Source of the DNA: an uncultured Prevotella sp. | Lineage (GTDB): Bacteria > Bacteroidota > Bacteroidia > Bacteroidales > Bacteroidaceae | Direction: 5' to 3' | Assembly: GCA_900557405.1 (NCBI GenBank) | Contig: USSF01000008.1 | Span: forward strand, 1-49,229 | DNA: 49,229 nt | Shown here: in pieces, positions 1 through 8,899 of the stretch | Position numbering within the stretch: the stretch's first letter is position 1 | Layout of the letters: every line of letters starts with the position of its first letter | Position numbers and translations under genes: made by a program | Notes under the pieces: model-generated | What the model was told of the DNA's origin: nothing | Seen by the model: only the letters and a program-made list of their open reading frames with translations | Database searches by the model: none

Positions 1-1400
1 CACTTTTCTACCGTTTTGAGCGTATAATACTGATAATCAACTAATAACGCATTCAGTATATGTTCTAATATGAAAAAAGTTGAAATTCCTCATGTATGCG
101 ATAGTATTGGCGATAACGCTTTTAACGGATGCTCGTCATTCACTTCTCTCAATTTGCCTTATCGCCTTTCTAAGATAGGAGTCTCAGCATTTGCCAACTG
201 TGAAGGTTTGAAAACTGTAAAAGCATTTTGGTCGACAGCTCCTGTTGTGGAGCCACTACGTTTGCTAACGTAAATAAAAAGTGTATACTTTACGTGCCCG
301 TAGGTGCTGTGCCTTCCTATTATGAAAATGGATGGGGACGTTTCCCGCTAATAGAAGAAGGGTACAGTGTAATATATCTCGAAGGAAATGATTATGGAAC
401 GATATCTTGTGGAGATGCATCATATATGGGTCAAGATAAACTGATTACTTTGGATATCAACGCTGATGTTTCGCTCAGCGTGGAACCTAATGATGGATTC
501 TATATTAAGGAATTGGCATTGGATGGTAAACCCATTGAACCTGGGATGCATAACAGTGTGATAGAATTACAAAATCTGACAGACAACCACGCGTTGTCTG
601 TTGAATACAAGAGATATGTACTCGGAGATGTGAATGATGATGACTACATTGATGTAGGCGATGTGGCTGCCATTGTGAAGCACATTCAGAGGGAGACGCT
701 TATAGATTTTATACCTGTCGCTGCTGATACCAATAATGATGATGATATTGATGTGGGTGATATCCGCGGTGAAGTGAATTTGATATATGACTATGCGCAA
801 GTGTCAAGAAGCCGTCAGCTCCGTTCCAAGCAAATGGTGACTGACAATATGATAAGACTAAACGGCTCAAAAACGGACGATTCTTGTGAATACATGGTGG
901 ATGTTATCTTGAATGATGTGGCCTCAGTCTCTGGTTTCCAAATTCTGATGATATTACCCCAAGGTGTTGTTATTCCAAAGGATAACGTGGGAAAGTTTGA
1001 TATTGTCTTTGACGAAGAAAAGTGTAAGAGCATGAACATTAAGAGCCTCACTCAGATAAATGACTCATGCTATCAAATTCTTTGTGCAACTTCAACTTTG
1101 GAGGAAATTGTTGGTGGTGGCAGAATATGTAGCATCAAACTTGTTAATTCAAACCTATCGGATATTGACCAACATGTTTTAGTAACAATGTCAGAGATCA
1201 GGGTGGCCGACAAATATGGTAATGTTGTCCGCACATCGTTGGATCCTTTAACGCTTGGGGATACGACAGGACTCACTGTGAATTCAACAAACAACTTTAC
1301 AAATAGCGCGAACGCTACACGAAAGTTGCTGCGAAACGGCCAAGTTCTTATCCTAGACAAGAATGATGTGTATGATATAAATGGTGTAAAAGTAAAATAA
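1..1400 (+). pseudogene. BspA-type LRR / dockerin / cohesin-like surface protein, 5'-partial and frame-disrupted
   Basis: Two overlapping reading frames together make one recognisable protein end. From 49 to about 250 the first frame reads BspA-type leucine-rich repeats (SIGDNAFNGCSSFTSLNLP). It then runs off frame to a stop at 271-273. From about 250 the third frame continues with TTFANVNKKCILYVPVGA, the usual sequence after the last BspA repeat. Adding one G to the GG at 249-250 would join them. Near 34-48 there are further stops, so the 5' part may be broken again or lie outside the window. Downstream come a type I dockerin-like pair of calcium loops (DVNDDDYIDVGD and DTNNDDDIDVGD, about 630-780), a cohesin-like beta domain (about 870-1250), and a tail LRNGQVLILDKNDVYDINGV that resembles C-terminal tails of Prevotella secreted proteins. 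A sequencing error is an alternative to true decay. The same domain set is intact in the next gene. Confidence 0.6.
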
Positions 1401-1408
1401 TCTTGTAT

Positions 1409-4400
1409 ATGAAAAATCTGATAAAGAAATACCTATATGCGTCATTGAGGCTATGGGTGGTAATCGGCTCCTTTGTATTTACATACAACGAGGCTTGGGG
1501 GTTTGAAATAGATGGAATTAGTTATTCAGTTTCCGGCTGTACTGCTATAATTACAGCTTGTTACTCTTCTAAAAAAGAAATCGTTTTACCCGATAGCGTA
1601 GATTATAAAGGCAAAAAATATCCTGTCACCGAAATGGCAATTCAAGCTTTTGCCAAACATTCTAATCTTGAGAGAATCAAGTTACCCAAATCTATTATTA
1701 GCATAGGTGACAAATGCTTTTATTATTGTACAAGCCTAAAATCTGTAACCCTTTCAGATTCTCTTGCTACAATAGGACAATCAGCTTTCTCTGGGTGTTC
1801 GGTTCTGGATTCTTTGAACTTACCGAATTCTTTAACTAATATTGGTCATGAAGCATTTAGTGGTTGCAAAGGTCTGCGTGCAATTATTTTACCCGATTCT
1901 ATAACTTGGATAGGAAAGTATGTTTTCAGGGAATGTACTAATCTGGCATATATTCGATTACCTAAAAAATTAAGGACAATATATGAATATGCCTTTGCGG
2001 ATTGCTCAAGTTTAAAAAAGCTGGAAATACCAAATGGCGTTGAGACGATAAGCGAAGGGTGCTTATTAGGATGCATTAACCTAGAAGAGCTTGTTGTTCC
2101 TTTTGTTGGTACAAGCGAGAATTTTAAAGGTCCTTCTCGAAAATCTCTATTTGGCATTTTGTTCGGTTCAACAGGACGAGATAGTTGTACGCTAACTCCA
2201 CAATATTATGGTACAGGTAGTAGTTATGAGATGTTTTATATACCAAATAAATTATCAAAGGTTATTGTGACAGGTAATTCCAATCTATATTATGCATTCT
2301 ATGGATGTAGTAATATAAAAGAGATTGTTTTAAGAGACGTTAGTCATATTGGATCTAAATCATTTTATAATTGTTCGGGCTTGACTAGCTTGGCTTTACC
2401 TGAATCTCTGACCACTATAGAATCTGGTGCTTTCATGGGCTGTTCAAGTTTAAAAAAGCTGGAAATACCAAATGGTGTTGAGTCGATAGGCGAAGAGTGC
2501 TTATTAGGATGCATTAACCTAGAAGAACTGGTCGTTCCTTATGTCGGAACAGAAAAAAATCCTCAAGGTCCGTCTAAAAATACACAGTTGGGCACATTAT
2601 TTGGAACTAGCAGAAATGGATGTGTACCAGAAAAGTTGTCAAAGGTGACTGTGACTGGTAATTCTGATTTGTATTATGCATTCTATAACTGTTGCAATAT
2701 TAAAGAGATTAATCTAAGTAACACCTGTTTCATTGGTGAAAGAGCTTTCTATGGATGTTCAGGCTTGACCAATCTAAATTTACCAGAAACCTTAACTGCT
2801 ATAGGGGACAGAATATTTGATGGCTGTTCAAGCCTTACCTCTGTCACTTTTCCAGAAAGCTTAAACAGTTTTGGAGACAACTGCTTTCAAGGTTGGTCTG
2901 GTCTAACCTCACTGACTCTACCAGACTCTCTGACCACAATAAAAAGCTATGCTTTCTCTGGGTGTTCTGGTCTAACATCGTTGACCCTACCAGAATCACT
3001 GACAACCATAGAAAGTTTTGCTTTCATGGATTGTACAGGTCTGACTTCTCTTACCCTACCGAAATCTCTGACCACAATTGAGGGTGCAGCCTTCAGCGAT
3101 TGTTCTAGCCTTACTTCGGTAAAGCTACCAGAAAATCTATCAGAGATAGGTGAAAGGGCGTTTTATGGTTGTTCAAGTTTAAAAAAACTGGAAATACCAT
3201 CTGGCATTGAATCAATAGGAAATAGTTGCTTGGATGGATGCAAAAGCCTTGAAGAACTGGTTATTCCTTTTATCGGAACAGAAAGGGCCCCCAAAGGTCC
3301 ATCTAAGAATACATTGCTTGGCACATTATTTGGAACGCGTAGATATGAGGGATGTATTGAAACTCAACAATTTTTCAAAGCTGGTGGTAATCCCCAAACT
3401 CTAACTTTTTATATACCTGAAAAATTGTCAAGGGTGACCGTAACTGGAAATTCTGATTTGTATTATGCATTCTATAATTGTTGCAATATTAAAGAGATTA
3501 ATCTAAGTAACACCTGTTTCATTGGTGAAAAAACTTTCTATGGATGCTCAGGCTTGACAAACCTAACATTACCAGAATCTCTAACCACAATCGGAGCTAG
3601 TGCTTTTGATAGTTGTTTTGCCTTAAAAAGTATCGTTATACCAAGAAAAGTCTCTTCGATTTATCGATACGCATTTTCTAACTGCACAGGCTTAACGACT
3701 GTCAAATTAAAGACCTCAAAATTCTTAAACAACGCATGTACTTTGGGGGGGATATTTGAGAATTGTGTGCAAGAATATGTTTTCGATGTAGATTCCCTAA
3801 CTACAAATGCGGTATACAGCATTTCTAATCTTAACCGAGTGACCGTTGGACAATCATGTACAACTTTAGAAAAGAATGCATTATACCGTGCTACTATTGA
3901 TACCCTGTGGATATCTAAAGATATAGCTTATGTTGGAAATCAGAATGTCACTGTGAGGCATTTCTTTTATCAAGGCTCTGAGGCTGATTGGAACAGAGTT
4001 GTCAATGAATCTGAGCTTGAACCTGACGAGTTTGGCATACCGAGTATCTTTGAACGAGATGGGGTGAAATATGGTATTGAACCAAACTCCAACAGCGCTA
4101 GCGTCATTAAAGCACCTAATACGGCAAAGGTATATATCTGCTCAAAGCTCGAGCTATCGGGAGAAGAATTCCGTATTATTTCAATCGCAGACAATGCATT
4201 CAAGGACTGCACCGCCATAGACAATATTTTCTATGAAGGCAATAAAGTGCAATGGGAAAAGATGATTGTGGGCAAGCATAACGATATCCTGCAAGAAATC
4301 CCAATAGTATACAACTATAAAAAGACCGAAGAGGATGCTGCATTAGGTGACTGCTATGTATACCTCAATAGCTGCACCTTAAAAAAAGAAAAAGACCAAG

Positions 4401-5557
4401 AACTTGCGATAAGCATGAAAAATACTGAAGCGATTACGGCCCTTCAGTTTGAGCTGATGTTGCCCGATGGTTTCTCCGTGACGCAAAACACTGATGGCCT
4501 GTATAAGGCAGATATCTCTACGGATAGAAGTTCTTCAACCCAGCATGATATCGTAGAAGTAAAAAAAATGGCATCTAACCGCTATCTGATTCTGTGCAGT
4601 TCAACGGCAAATAAAACATTTGTGGGGAATGATGGAACTGTTATTTCTTTATATATTGACGTGAACGAGAATGTTACTGATGGTGATTATTCTTTCGTTT
4701 TAAAAAACATTACCCTTGCTTGTGATAATGGTGACGTTTTTAGAACGAATAAAATAAATGCTTCTGTTGTAGTGCGTTCAGATATTCGAGGTGATGTAAA
4801 CAATGACCAAGAAGTCAATATTGGTGACATATCATGCATCGCCAATATTGTGCTTGGCGATATTGCTGATAGTTACAATTTGAAGGCAGCCGATGTAAAT
4901 TTGGATGGAGACATAAATGTTGGTGATGTAGCATATACTGCAGAATACATAATAAATGGTTCGTTTCCGAACACAACATCTATGAGAAATCTATATATGT
5001 TGCCAAACAATATACCAATGTTATCTGTTCCTGACTTTGAAATGCAGACAGGAAATGATTATAAAACGACGATAAGTCTTACATCTAATGGCGATATTAC
5101 AGCATTCCAATTTGACATAGAACTTCCTAAGGGACTACACATCAAGAAAGAGTTTGGGAAAGAATGTGTTGTTTTGGATACACATATTTCAGACAGTCAT
5201 ATTTTGGGATGGGCGCAACAGAAAAATACAGACATGAAGTTCATTGGATATTCTCTATCGAATATGGTATTTGATAAAGGGACTGAAAACTTAATGTCTA
5301 TCGAATTTGTAGCAGACAAAAACATGAGAAGAGGTGTATACCCTATTGTTTTGAAAAACATAATCCTTGCAACAAAGACGCAAACGATAAAATTACATAA
5401 TCAGATAGTATATGTTCCTGTTAATAATACGACAGGTATTAACAGTATAAATAATAATTCAATAACAGAAAATGTGTTTAATGTTCAAGGCGTTAAGCTA
5501 CAAAACACACAACGTGGTATTAATATAATAAATCGCAAGAAAGTATTAATCAAATAA
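1409..5557 (+). CDS. BspA-type leucine-rich-repeat surface protein with two cohesin-like modules, a dockerin-like module and a T9SS tail
   Basis: The ATG at 1409 is chosen because MKNLIKKYLY and a hydrophobic stretch form a signal peptide; a TTG two codons upstream is less likely. The protein is about 1382 residues. Residues about 60-965 are BspA-type repeats (IGxxAFxxCxxLxxxxLPxxL), including three copies of a larger LKKLEIP...GTLFGT...LYYAFYNC module. Residues about 975-1124 and 1195-1338 are cohesin-like beta domains. Between them is a dockerin-like pair with intact calcium loops (DVNNDQEVNIGD, DVNLDGDINVGD). The end (VFNVQGVKL...GINIINRKKVLIK) is a type A T9SS sorting tail, so it is probably exported and fixed on the cell surface. 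BspA proteins of oral relatives bind host proteins, but the ligand here is unknown. It follows the broken homologue by 8 bases and precedes the next gene by 14, so the three are probably cotranscribed. The DNA is AT-rich compared with the ribosomal genes. Confidence 0.85.
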   Translation: MKNLIKKYLYASLRLWVVIGSFVFTYNEAWGFEIDGISYSVSGCTAIITACYSSKKEIVLPDSVDYKGKKYPVTEMAIQAFAKHSNLERIKLPKSIISIGDKCFYYCTSLKSVTLSDSLATIGQSAFSGCSVLDSLNLPNSLTNIGHEAFSGCKGLRAIILPDSITWIGKYVFRECTNLAYIRLPKKLRTIYEYAFADCSSLKKLEIPNGVETISEGCLLGCINLEELVVPFVGTSENFKGPSRKSLFGILFGSTGRDSCTLTPQYYGTGSSYEMFYIPNKLSKVIVTGNSNLYYAFYGCSNIKEIVLRDVSHIGSKSFYNCSGLTSLALPESLTTIESGAFMGCSSLKKLEIPNGVESIGEECLLGCINLEELVVPYVGTEKNPQGPSKNTQLGTLFGTSRNGCVPEKLSKVTVTGNSDLYYAFYNCCNIKEINLSNTCFIGERAFYGCSGLTNLNLPETLTAIGDRIFDGCSSLTSVTFPESLNSFGDNCFQGWSGLTSLTLPDSLTTIKSYAFSGCSGLTSLTLPESLTTIESFAFMDCTGLTSLTLPKSLTTIEGAAFSDCSSLTSVKLPENLSEIGERAFYGCSSLKKLEIPSGIESIGNSCLDGCKSLEELVIPFIGTERAPKGPSKNTLLGTLFGTRRYEGCIETQQFFKAGGNPQTLTFYIPEKLSRVTVTGNSDLYYAFYNCCNIKEINLSNTCFIGEKTFYGCSGLTNLTLPESLTTIGASAFDSCFALKSIVIPRKVSSIYRYAFSNCTGLTTVKLKTSKFLNNACTLGGIFENCVQEYVFDVDSLTTNAVYSISNLNRVTVGQSCTTLEKNALYRATIDTLWISKDIAYVGNQNVTVRHFFYQGSEADWNRVVNESELEPDEFGIPSIFERDGVKYGIEPNSNSASVIKAPNTAKVYICSKLELSGEEFRIISIADNAFKDCTAIDNIFYEGNKVQWEKMIVGKHNDILQEIPIVYNYKKTEEDAALGDCYVYLNSCTLKKEKDQELAISMKNTEAITALQFELMLPDGFSVTQNTDGLYKADISTDRSSSTQHDIVEVKKMASNRYLILCSSTANKTFVGNDGTVISLYIDVNENVTDGDYSFVLKNITLACDNGDVFRTNKINASVVVRSDIRGDVNNDQEVNIGDISCIANIVLGDIADSYNLKAADVNLDGDINVGDVAYTAEYIINGSFPNTTSMRNLYMLPNNIPMLSVPDFEMQTGNDYKTTISLTSNGDITAFQFDIELPKGLHIKKEFGKECVVLDTHISDSHILGWAQQKNTDMKFIGYSLSNMVFDKGTENLMSIEFVADKNMRRGVYPIVLKNIILATKTQTIKLHNQIVYVPVNNTTGINSINNNSITENVFNVQGVKLQNTQRGINIINRKKVLIK
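2661..2771 (+). repeat. Internal direct repeat, copy 1 (second copy at 3450-3560)
   Basis: This stretch of the LRR gene recurs 789 bases downstream with about four differences in 111 bases. Both copies encode SDLYYAFYNCCNIKEINLSN followed by TCFIGE. Such near-identity at DNA level suggests recent duplication or gene conversion within the gene. Confidence 0.85.
3450..3560 (+). repeat. Internal direct repeat, copy 2
   Basis: Second copy of the 2661-2771 segment, in the same reading frame (offset 789 is divisible by three). Recombination between the copies would remove or add 263 residues without breaking the frame. Confidence 0.85.
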
Positions 5558-5571
5558 TAAATATTATTTTT

Positions 5572-7323
5572 ATGAAAAGATTTATTTCATCTGTATTTAT
5601 ACTCATACTATCGCTAATGACAGTTTGGGCAGAAGGTACAGCCACAATGAGTTTAACGAACATTTCGTTGAAACCAGGAGAGGAGGTTACATTAGGCGTT
5701 GAATTGAACAATCCTGATGATGACATTACTGGAGTTCAATGTGATCTGTATCTTCCACATGGTATAAGCATTAAAAAGGATGCCGATGGAGAGTTTATTT
5801 CGCAAGCGACTGACAGAATTAACACTCGCAAGCCTCATACATTGGCATGGGCTTGGCAAAGTGATGGCGCTATGCGTCTATTGAATTACTCAACAACAAA
5901 TCAATTGTATAAAGGAACAAGTGGTACAATCATAGAAGTAGTGCTTGTGGCAGACAATGATTTGCTTCCAGGCAGTTATGACATCAATTTAAAGAATATT
6001 GTAGTATCTCATCCTAAAGGTGATGTTATAAAACCAGTAAACTATGCCGGAAAGGTAACAATATTACCTGCCGAATATACATTAACATATATATTGGACG
6101 ACAAAGAATTTTATAAAGAGGATTTATCTGCAGGAAGTAGTATTATTCCCAAAGAGGTTCCCAAAAAAGAAGGATATTCTTTTTCTGGATGGAAAGATTT
6201 GCCATCTACGATGCCAGCTCACAATGTAACAGTTAAAGGAACATACATCGCCAACAAGTACAAAGTGACATTCATCGCTGACGGCAAGGCCATTTCCGAA
6301 AAGGAAATGGAATACGGCACACCGATAGTCGCTCCAGAGGCCCCTTCAAAGGAGGGACATACCTTCGTTGGCTGGGGGAATATCGACAAGACGGTCCCTG
6401 CGCACGATGTGACCTATACCGCAGAATACAAGGTCAACAGCTACAAACTGATATATGAAGTTGACGGAGTGACCTATCATAGTGAGGAAATTCCTTTCGG
6501 TACAGCCATTACGCCTTTGGCCGCACCACAGAAAGAAGGAAATACATTCTCTGGGTGGAGCGAGATTCCCGCAACGATGCCGGCCCATGACGTGAAGGTC
6601 ACCGGTTCGTTCTCTTCAAACTCATACATGGTCAGGTTTGTCGTTGACGGAAAAGTCATCTATGAAAAGTCACAGGCTTATGGTTCCAAGATTGTTGTTC
6701 CTACCGTCGAAGAGAAGGAAGGCTATACTTTCTCAGGCTTCGGGGACGTGGATGAAACCGTTCCTGCCCATGACGTGACATACACCGGCTCCTACATTGC
6801 GAACAGATACAAGGTTACATTCGTTGCTGACGGCAAGGTCGTTTCTGAAAAAGAACAGGAATACGGCACCCCGATAGTACCCCCTGAGGCTCCTTCAAAG
6901 GAGGGACACACCTTTGTTGGCTGGGGGAATGTCGACAAGACTGTCCCTGCGCACGATGTGACCTATACCGCAGAGTACAAGGTGAACAGTTACAAGTTGA
7001 CGTATATCCTGAATGGAAATGTATTTGCAGAAGACAGTATCGCTTATGGTTCTATAATAACGCCACGAGAATTGTCTGATTCGGATAAAAGCAATTTCTC
7101 TGGATGGGAAGGACTACCTGATATAATGCCTGCGCATGATGTTGTTGTTTATGGAACTACAACAGCTACTGGAGTTTCTACGGTTTATAATAATAATCAG
7201 ATTGTCACTGTTTATTCTGTCAATGGTACTGTTGTCAAACGCAATATAGATAAGTCTTGTTTGACAAAATTACTACCTACAGGGGTATATGTTGTTTCTG
7301 GCAAAAAGATACTGATAAAGTAG
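5572..7323 (+). CDS. Secreted protein with a cohesin-like module, InlB-type (Listeria-Bacteroides) repeats and a T9SS tail
   Basis: The 583-residue product starts with a signal peptide (MKRFISSVFILILSLMTVWA). Residues about 20-160 form a cohesin-like beta domain related to those in the two preceding genes. Residues about 165-525 hold six repeats of roughly 60-65 residues, each with a Y-x-V/L-TF/Y start, a KEGxTFxGW core and a PAHDVTY end. This pattern is typical of InlB B-repeat or Listeria-Bacteroides repeat domains. The end (VYSVNGTVVKR...GVYVVSGKKILIK) is a T9SS type A tail. It follows the LRR gene by 14 bases and is the last gene before a clear terminator. The repeats probably act as a stalk; a ligand cannot be inferred. 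The repeat-coding part (about 6250-7000) looks richer in GC than the gene ends. Confidence 0.85.
   Translation: MKRFISSVFILILSLMTVWAEGTATMSLTNISLKPGEEVTLGVELNNPDDDITGVQCDLYLPHGISIKKDADGEFISQATDRINTRKPHTLAWAWQSDGAMRLLNYSTTNQLYKGTSGTIIEVVLVADNDLLPGSYDINLKNIVVSHPKGDVIKPVNYAGKVTILPAEYTLTYILDDKEFYKEDLSAGSSIIPKEVPKKEGYSFSGWKDLPSTMPAHNVTVKGTYIANKYKVTFIADGKAISEKEMEYGTPIVAPEAPSKEGHTFVGWGNIDKTVPAHDVTYTAEYKVNSYKLIYEVDGVTYHSEEIPFGTAITPLAAPQKEGNTFSGWSEIPATMPAHDVKVTGSFSSNSYMVRFVVDGKVIYEKSQAYGSKIVVPTVEEKEGYTFSGFGDVDETVPAHDVTYTGSYIANRYKVTFVADGKVVSEKEQEYGTPIVPPEAPSKEGHTFVGWGNVDKTVPAHDVTYTAEYKVNSYKLTYILNGNVFAEDSIAYGSIITPRELSDSDKSNFSGWEGLPDIMPAHDVVVYGTTTATGVSTVYNNNQIVTVYSVNGTVVKRNIDKSCLTKLLPTGVYVVSGKKILIK
6259..6448 (+). 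repeat. InlB-repeat DNA duplication, copy 1 (second copy 6808-6997)
   Basis: This 190-base segment recurs 549 bases downstream with only scattered differences, many of them silent. It encodes one InlB-type repeat (TFIADGK...GTPIV...PSKEGHTFVGWGN...VPAHDVTYTAEYK). The other repeats in the gene are much more diverged, so this pair is a recent copy. Confidence 0.8.
6808..6997 (+). repeat. InlB-repeat DNA duplication, copy 2
   Basis: Second copy of 6259-6448, in frame (offset 549). Exchange between the copies would change the repeat number by whole repeat units. Confidence 0.8.
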
Positions 7324-7346
7324 GAAAATAGATATTTCAAAGGTTT

Positions 7347-7384
7347 AAGGTGCTTGTGTGAATTCAACCATAAGCACCTTTTTC
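7347..7384 (+). terminator. Rho-independent terminator of the surface-protein operon
   Basis: A perfect 9-bp stem, AAGGTGCTT (7347-7355) with AAGCACCTT (7372-7380), closes a 16-base loop and runs into a T tract. It lies 23 bases after the stop codon at 7323. Confidence 0.85.
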
Positions 7385-7812
7385 GTAATAAGACTTTATG
7401 TCTATTTAAATACGATGCTACAAAACAGACAATTGAAATAATCATATAGAGGAAATTTGGCAAGAATATTCAGGGTGGCTTCACCCAACCATTCGACGGC
7501 CATACACCTTTATTCCTTGACATCGTATTAGATATGTCATGGAAATGGTAAGTGGAGAGTTCCATTATTCTTCTTTCGGGGCCTTTAATAAGTATTGATT
7601 CATCCTCAATGAGGTAAGTGGCTTAATATAAAAATTGCTGCAAAATTTTAAATCAAAAGATTATGTGCAGCAGCGAAGATTTAGAAAGTTTATATTCCCC
7701 GTACCAGATGGAGACAATGCCGAATGGCATCTCTATTGAATGTTTCTGTTAAACTTTTATAAATAATCGGTTTGTTGCGGGTGCGGGTTATTATAGTATG
7801 TGGAAAAATTCA
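7385..7812. other. Gene-free stretch before the rplM promoter
   Basis: No convincing gene was seen. A short stretch around 7450-7548 is open (KNIQGGFTQPFDGHTP...) but I do not recognise it and it lacks a start and ribosome binding site. A small ATGCC/GGCAT hairpin occurs near 7717-7730. The rest is AT-rich spacer. Confidence 0.4.
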
Positions 7813-7820
7813 TACCTTTG
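7813..7820 (+). promoter_or_regulatory. Bacteroidota -7 promoter element for rplM-rpsI
   Basis: TACCTTTG matches the Bacteroidota primary sigma -7 consensus TAnnTTTG. No good -33 TTTG is present at the usual spacing. It lies 220 bases before rplM, leaving a long leader. Confidence 0.6.
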
Positions 7821-8039
7821 CAATCCGATTATTCAACGGGGAAAGACTTAGAACCCCACGGACGGTGTGTTAATAGTTGTACTTTTGGCCGAGTGCGGCG
7901 GTTAGTGAATCAGCGTTCAAACGGCTTTCTGAATATCCTGTAGCGTATACCTTATATATAAGGTGCGGGAGGGACGATTGGAAAGGCGTGAAGAAAGTAA
8001 TAAAAAAACGTTTTTTAGTAGTAAAATTTTAACATCAGA
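7821..8039 (+). promoter_or_regulatory. Long structured leader of the rplM-rpsI mRNA
   Basis: About 220 untranslated bases precede rplM. They include GGGG (7838-7841) paired with CCCC (7854-7857), a GCCG/CGGC hairpin near 7889-7900, and the 16-base perfect palindrome ACCTTATATATAAGGT (7949-7964). No T tract follows the palindrome, so it is not a simple terminator. Ribosomal operons in many bacteria carry leaders where a ribosomal protein binds and represses its own synthesis. This leader has the right place and size, but the binding protein is inference. Confidence 0.5.
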
Positions 8040-8501
8040 ATGAACACTTTAAGTTACAAGACTATTTCCGCCAACAAGGAGACAGTAAACAAAGAGTGGG
8101 TTGTTATTGACGCCACAGACCAGGTAGTTGGTCGCCTTTGCTCAAAGGTTGCAAAACTGTTGCGCGGAAAGTACAAGCCAAACTTCACACCACACGTAGA
8201 CTGTGGTGACAACGTAATCATCATCAACGCCGGCAAGGCTTACTTCACCGGCAAGAAGGAGACTGACAAGGTCTACACCCGTTATACTGGTTACCCAGGC
8301 GGACAGCGCTTCAACACTCCTGCCGAGCTCCGTACTCGCAAGGGTGGTGTGGACAAGATTATTCGTCACGCTGTAAAGGGTATGCTTCCAAAGGGTCCTC
8401 TGGGACGCCATATCTTGGACAACCTTTATGTTTATGAGGGAACAGAGCACAACCACGAGGCTCAGAAGCCAAAAGCAATTGATATTAACCAGTATAAATA
8501 A
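8040..8501 (+). CDS. rplM: 50S ribosomal protein L13 (uL13)
   Basis: The 153-residue product has the full-length L13 layout: a WVVIDATDQVVGRLCSKVAK start, the central GDNVIIINAGKAYFTGKK segment, and the MLPKGPLGRHILDNLYVY region near the end. L13 is an early-assembling protein of the large ribosomal subunit that binds 23S rRNA. The ATG at 8040 fits the family start and follows an AT-rich leader. Spacing to rpsI is 11 bases, and the rplM-rpsI pair is conserved across bacteria. The long upstream leader may give translational feedback control. Confidence 0.98.
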   Translation: MNTLSYKTISANKETVNKEWVVIDATDQVVGRLCSKVAKLLRGKYKPNFTPHVDCGDNVIIINAGKAYFTGKKETDKVYTRYTGYPGGQRFNTPAELRTRKGGVDKIIRHAVKGMLPKGPLGRHILDNLYVYEGTEHNHEAQKPKAIDINQYK

Positions 8502-8512
8502 TTCACACGATA

Positions 8513-8899
8513 ATGGAAGTAATTAACGCAATTGGTCGCCGCAAGAGTGCTGTTGCCCGTGTTTACATGAGCGAGGGTACAGGCAAGATAACCATTAACA
8601 AGAAAGATATTACTGAGTATTTCCCATCAGCAATCGTACAGTATGTAGTTAAGCAGCCGCTGTTGGCTCTCGATGCTGTTGAGAAGTATGACATCAAGGC
8701 TAACCTCGACGGTGGCGGTTTCACAGGTCAGAGCCAGGCTCTCCGCCTCGCTATCGCCCGCGCGCTCGTTAAGGTGAACGCTGAGGACAAGAAGACTTTG
8801 AAGGATCACGGATTCATGACTCGCGACTCTCGTGCCGTTGAGCGTAAGAAGCCAGGTCAGCCAAAGGCTCGTCGTCGCTTCCAGTTCAGCAAGCGTTAA
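8513..8899 (+). CDS. rpsI: 30S ribosomal protein S9 (uS9)
   Basis: The 128-residue product shows the S9 start (INAIGRRKSAVARVYM), the central GGGFTGQSQALRLAIARAL, and the basic C-terminal tail ending PKARRRFQFSKR. In the small subunit this tail reaches the P-site tRNA; the final Lys-Arg is intact. The length is normal. It sits 11 bases after rplM in the usual order and is almost certainly on the same transcript. No strong terminator follows, so some transcripts may read through into rpsB. Confidence 0.98.
   Translation: MEVINAIGRRKSAVARVYMSEGTGKITINKKDITEYFPSAIVQYVVKQPLLALDAVEKYDIKANLDGGGFTGQSQALRLAIARALVKVNAEDKKTLKDHGFMTRDSRAVERKKPGQPKARRRFQFSKR

Noticed and set aside
7949..7964. ACCTTATATATAAGGT as a terminator
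   Set aside because: No T tract follows, and rplM must be read through from the upstream promoter.
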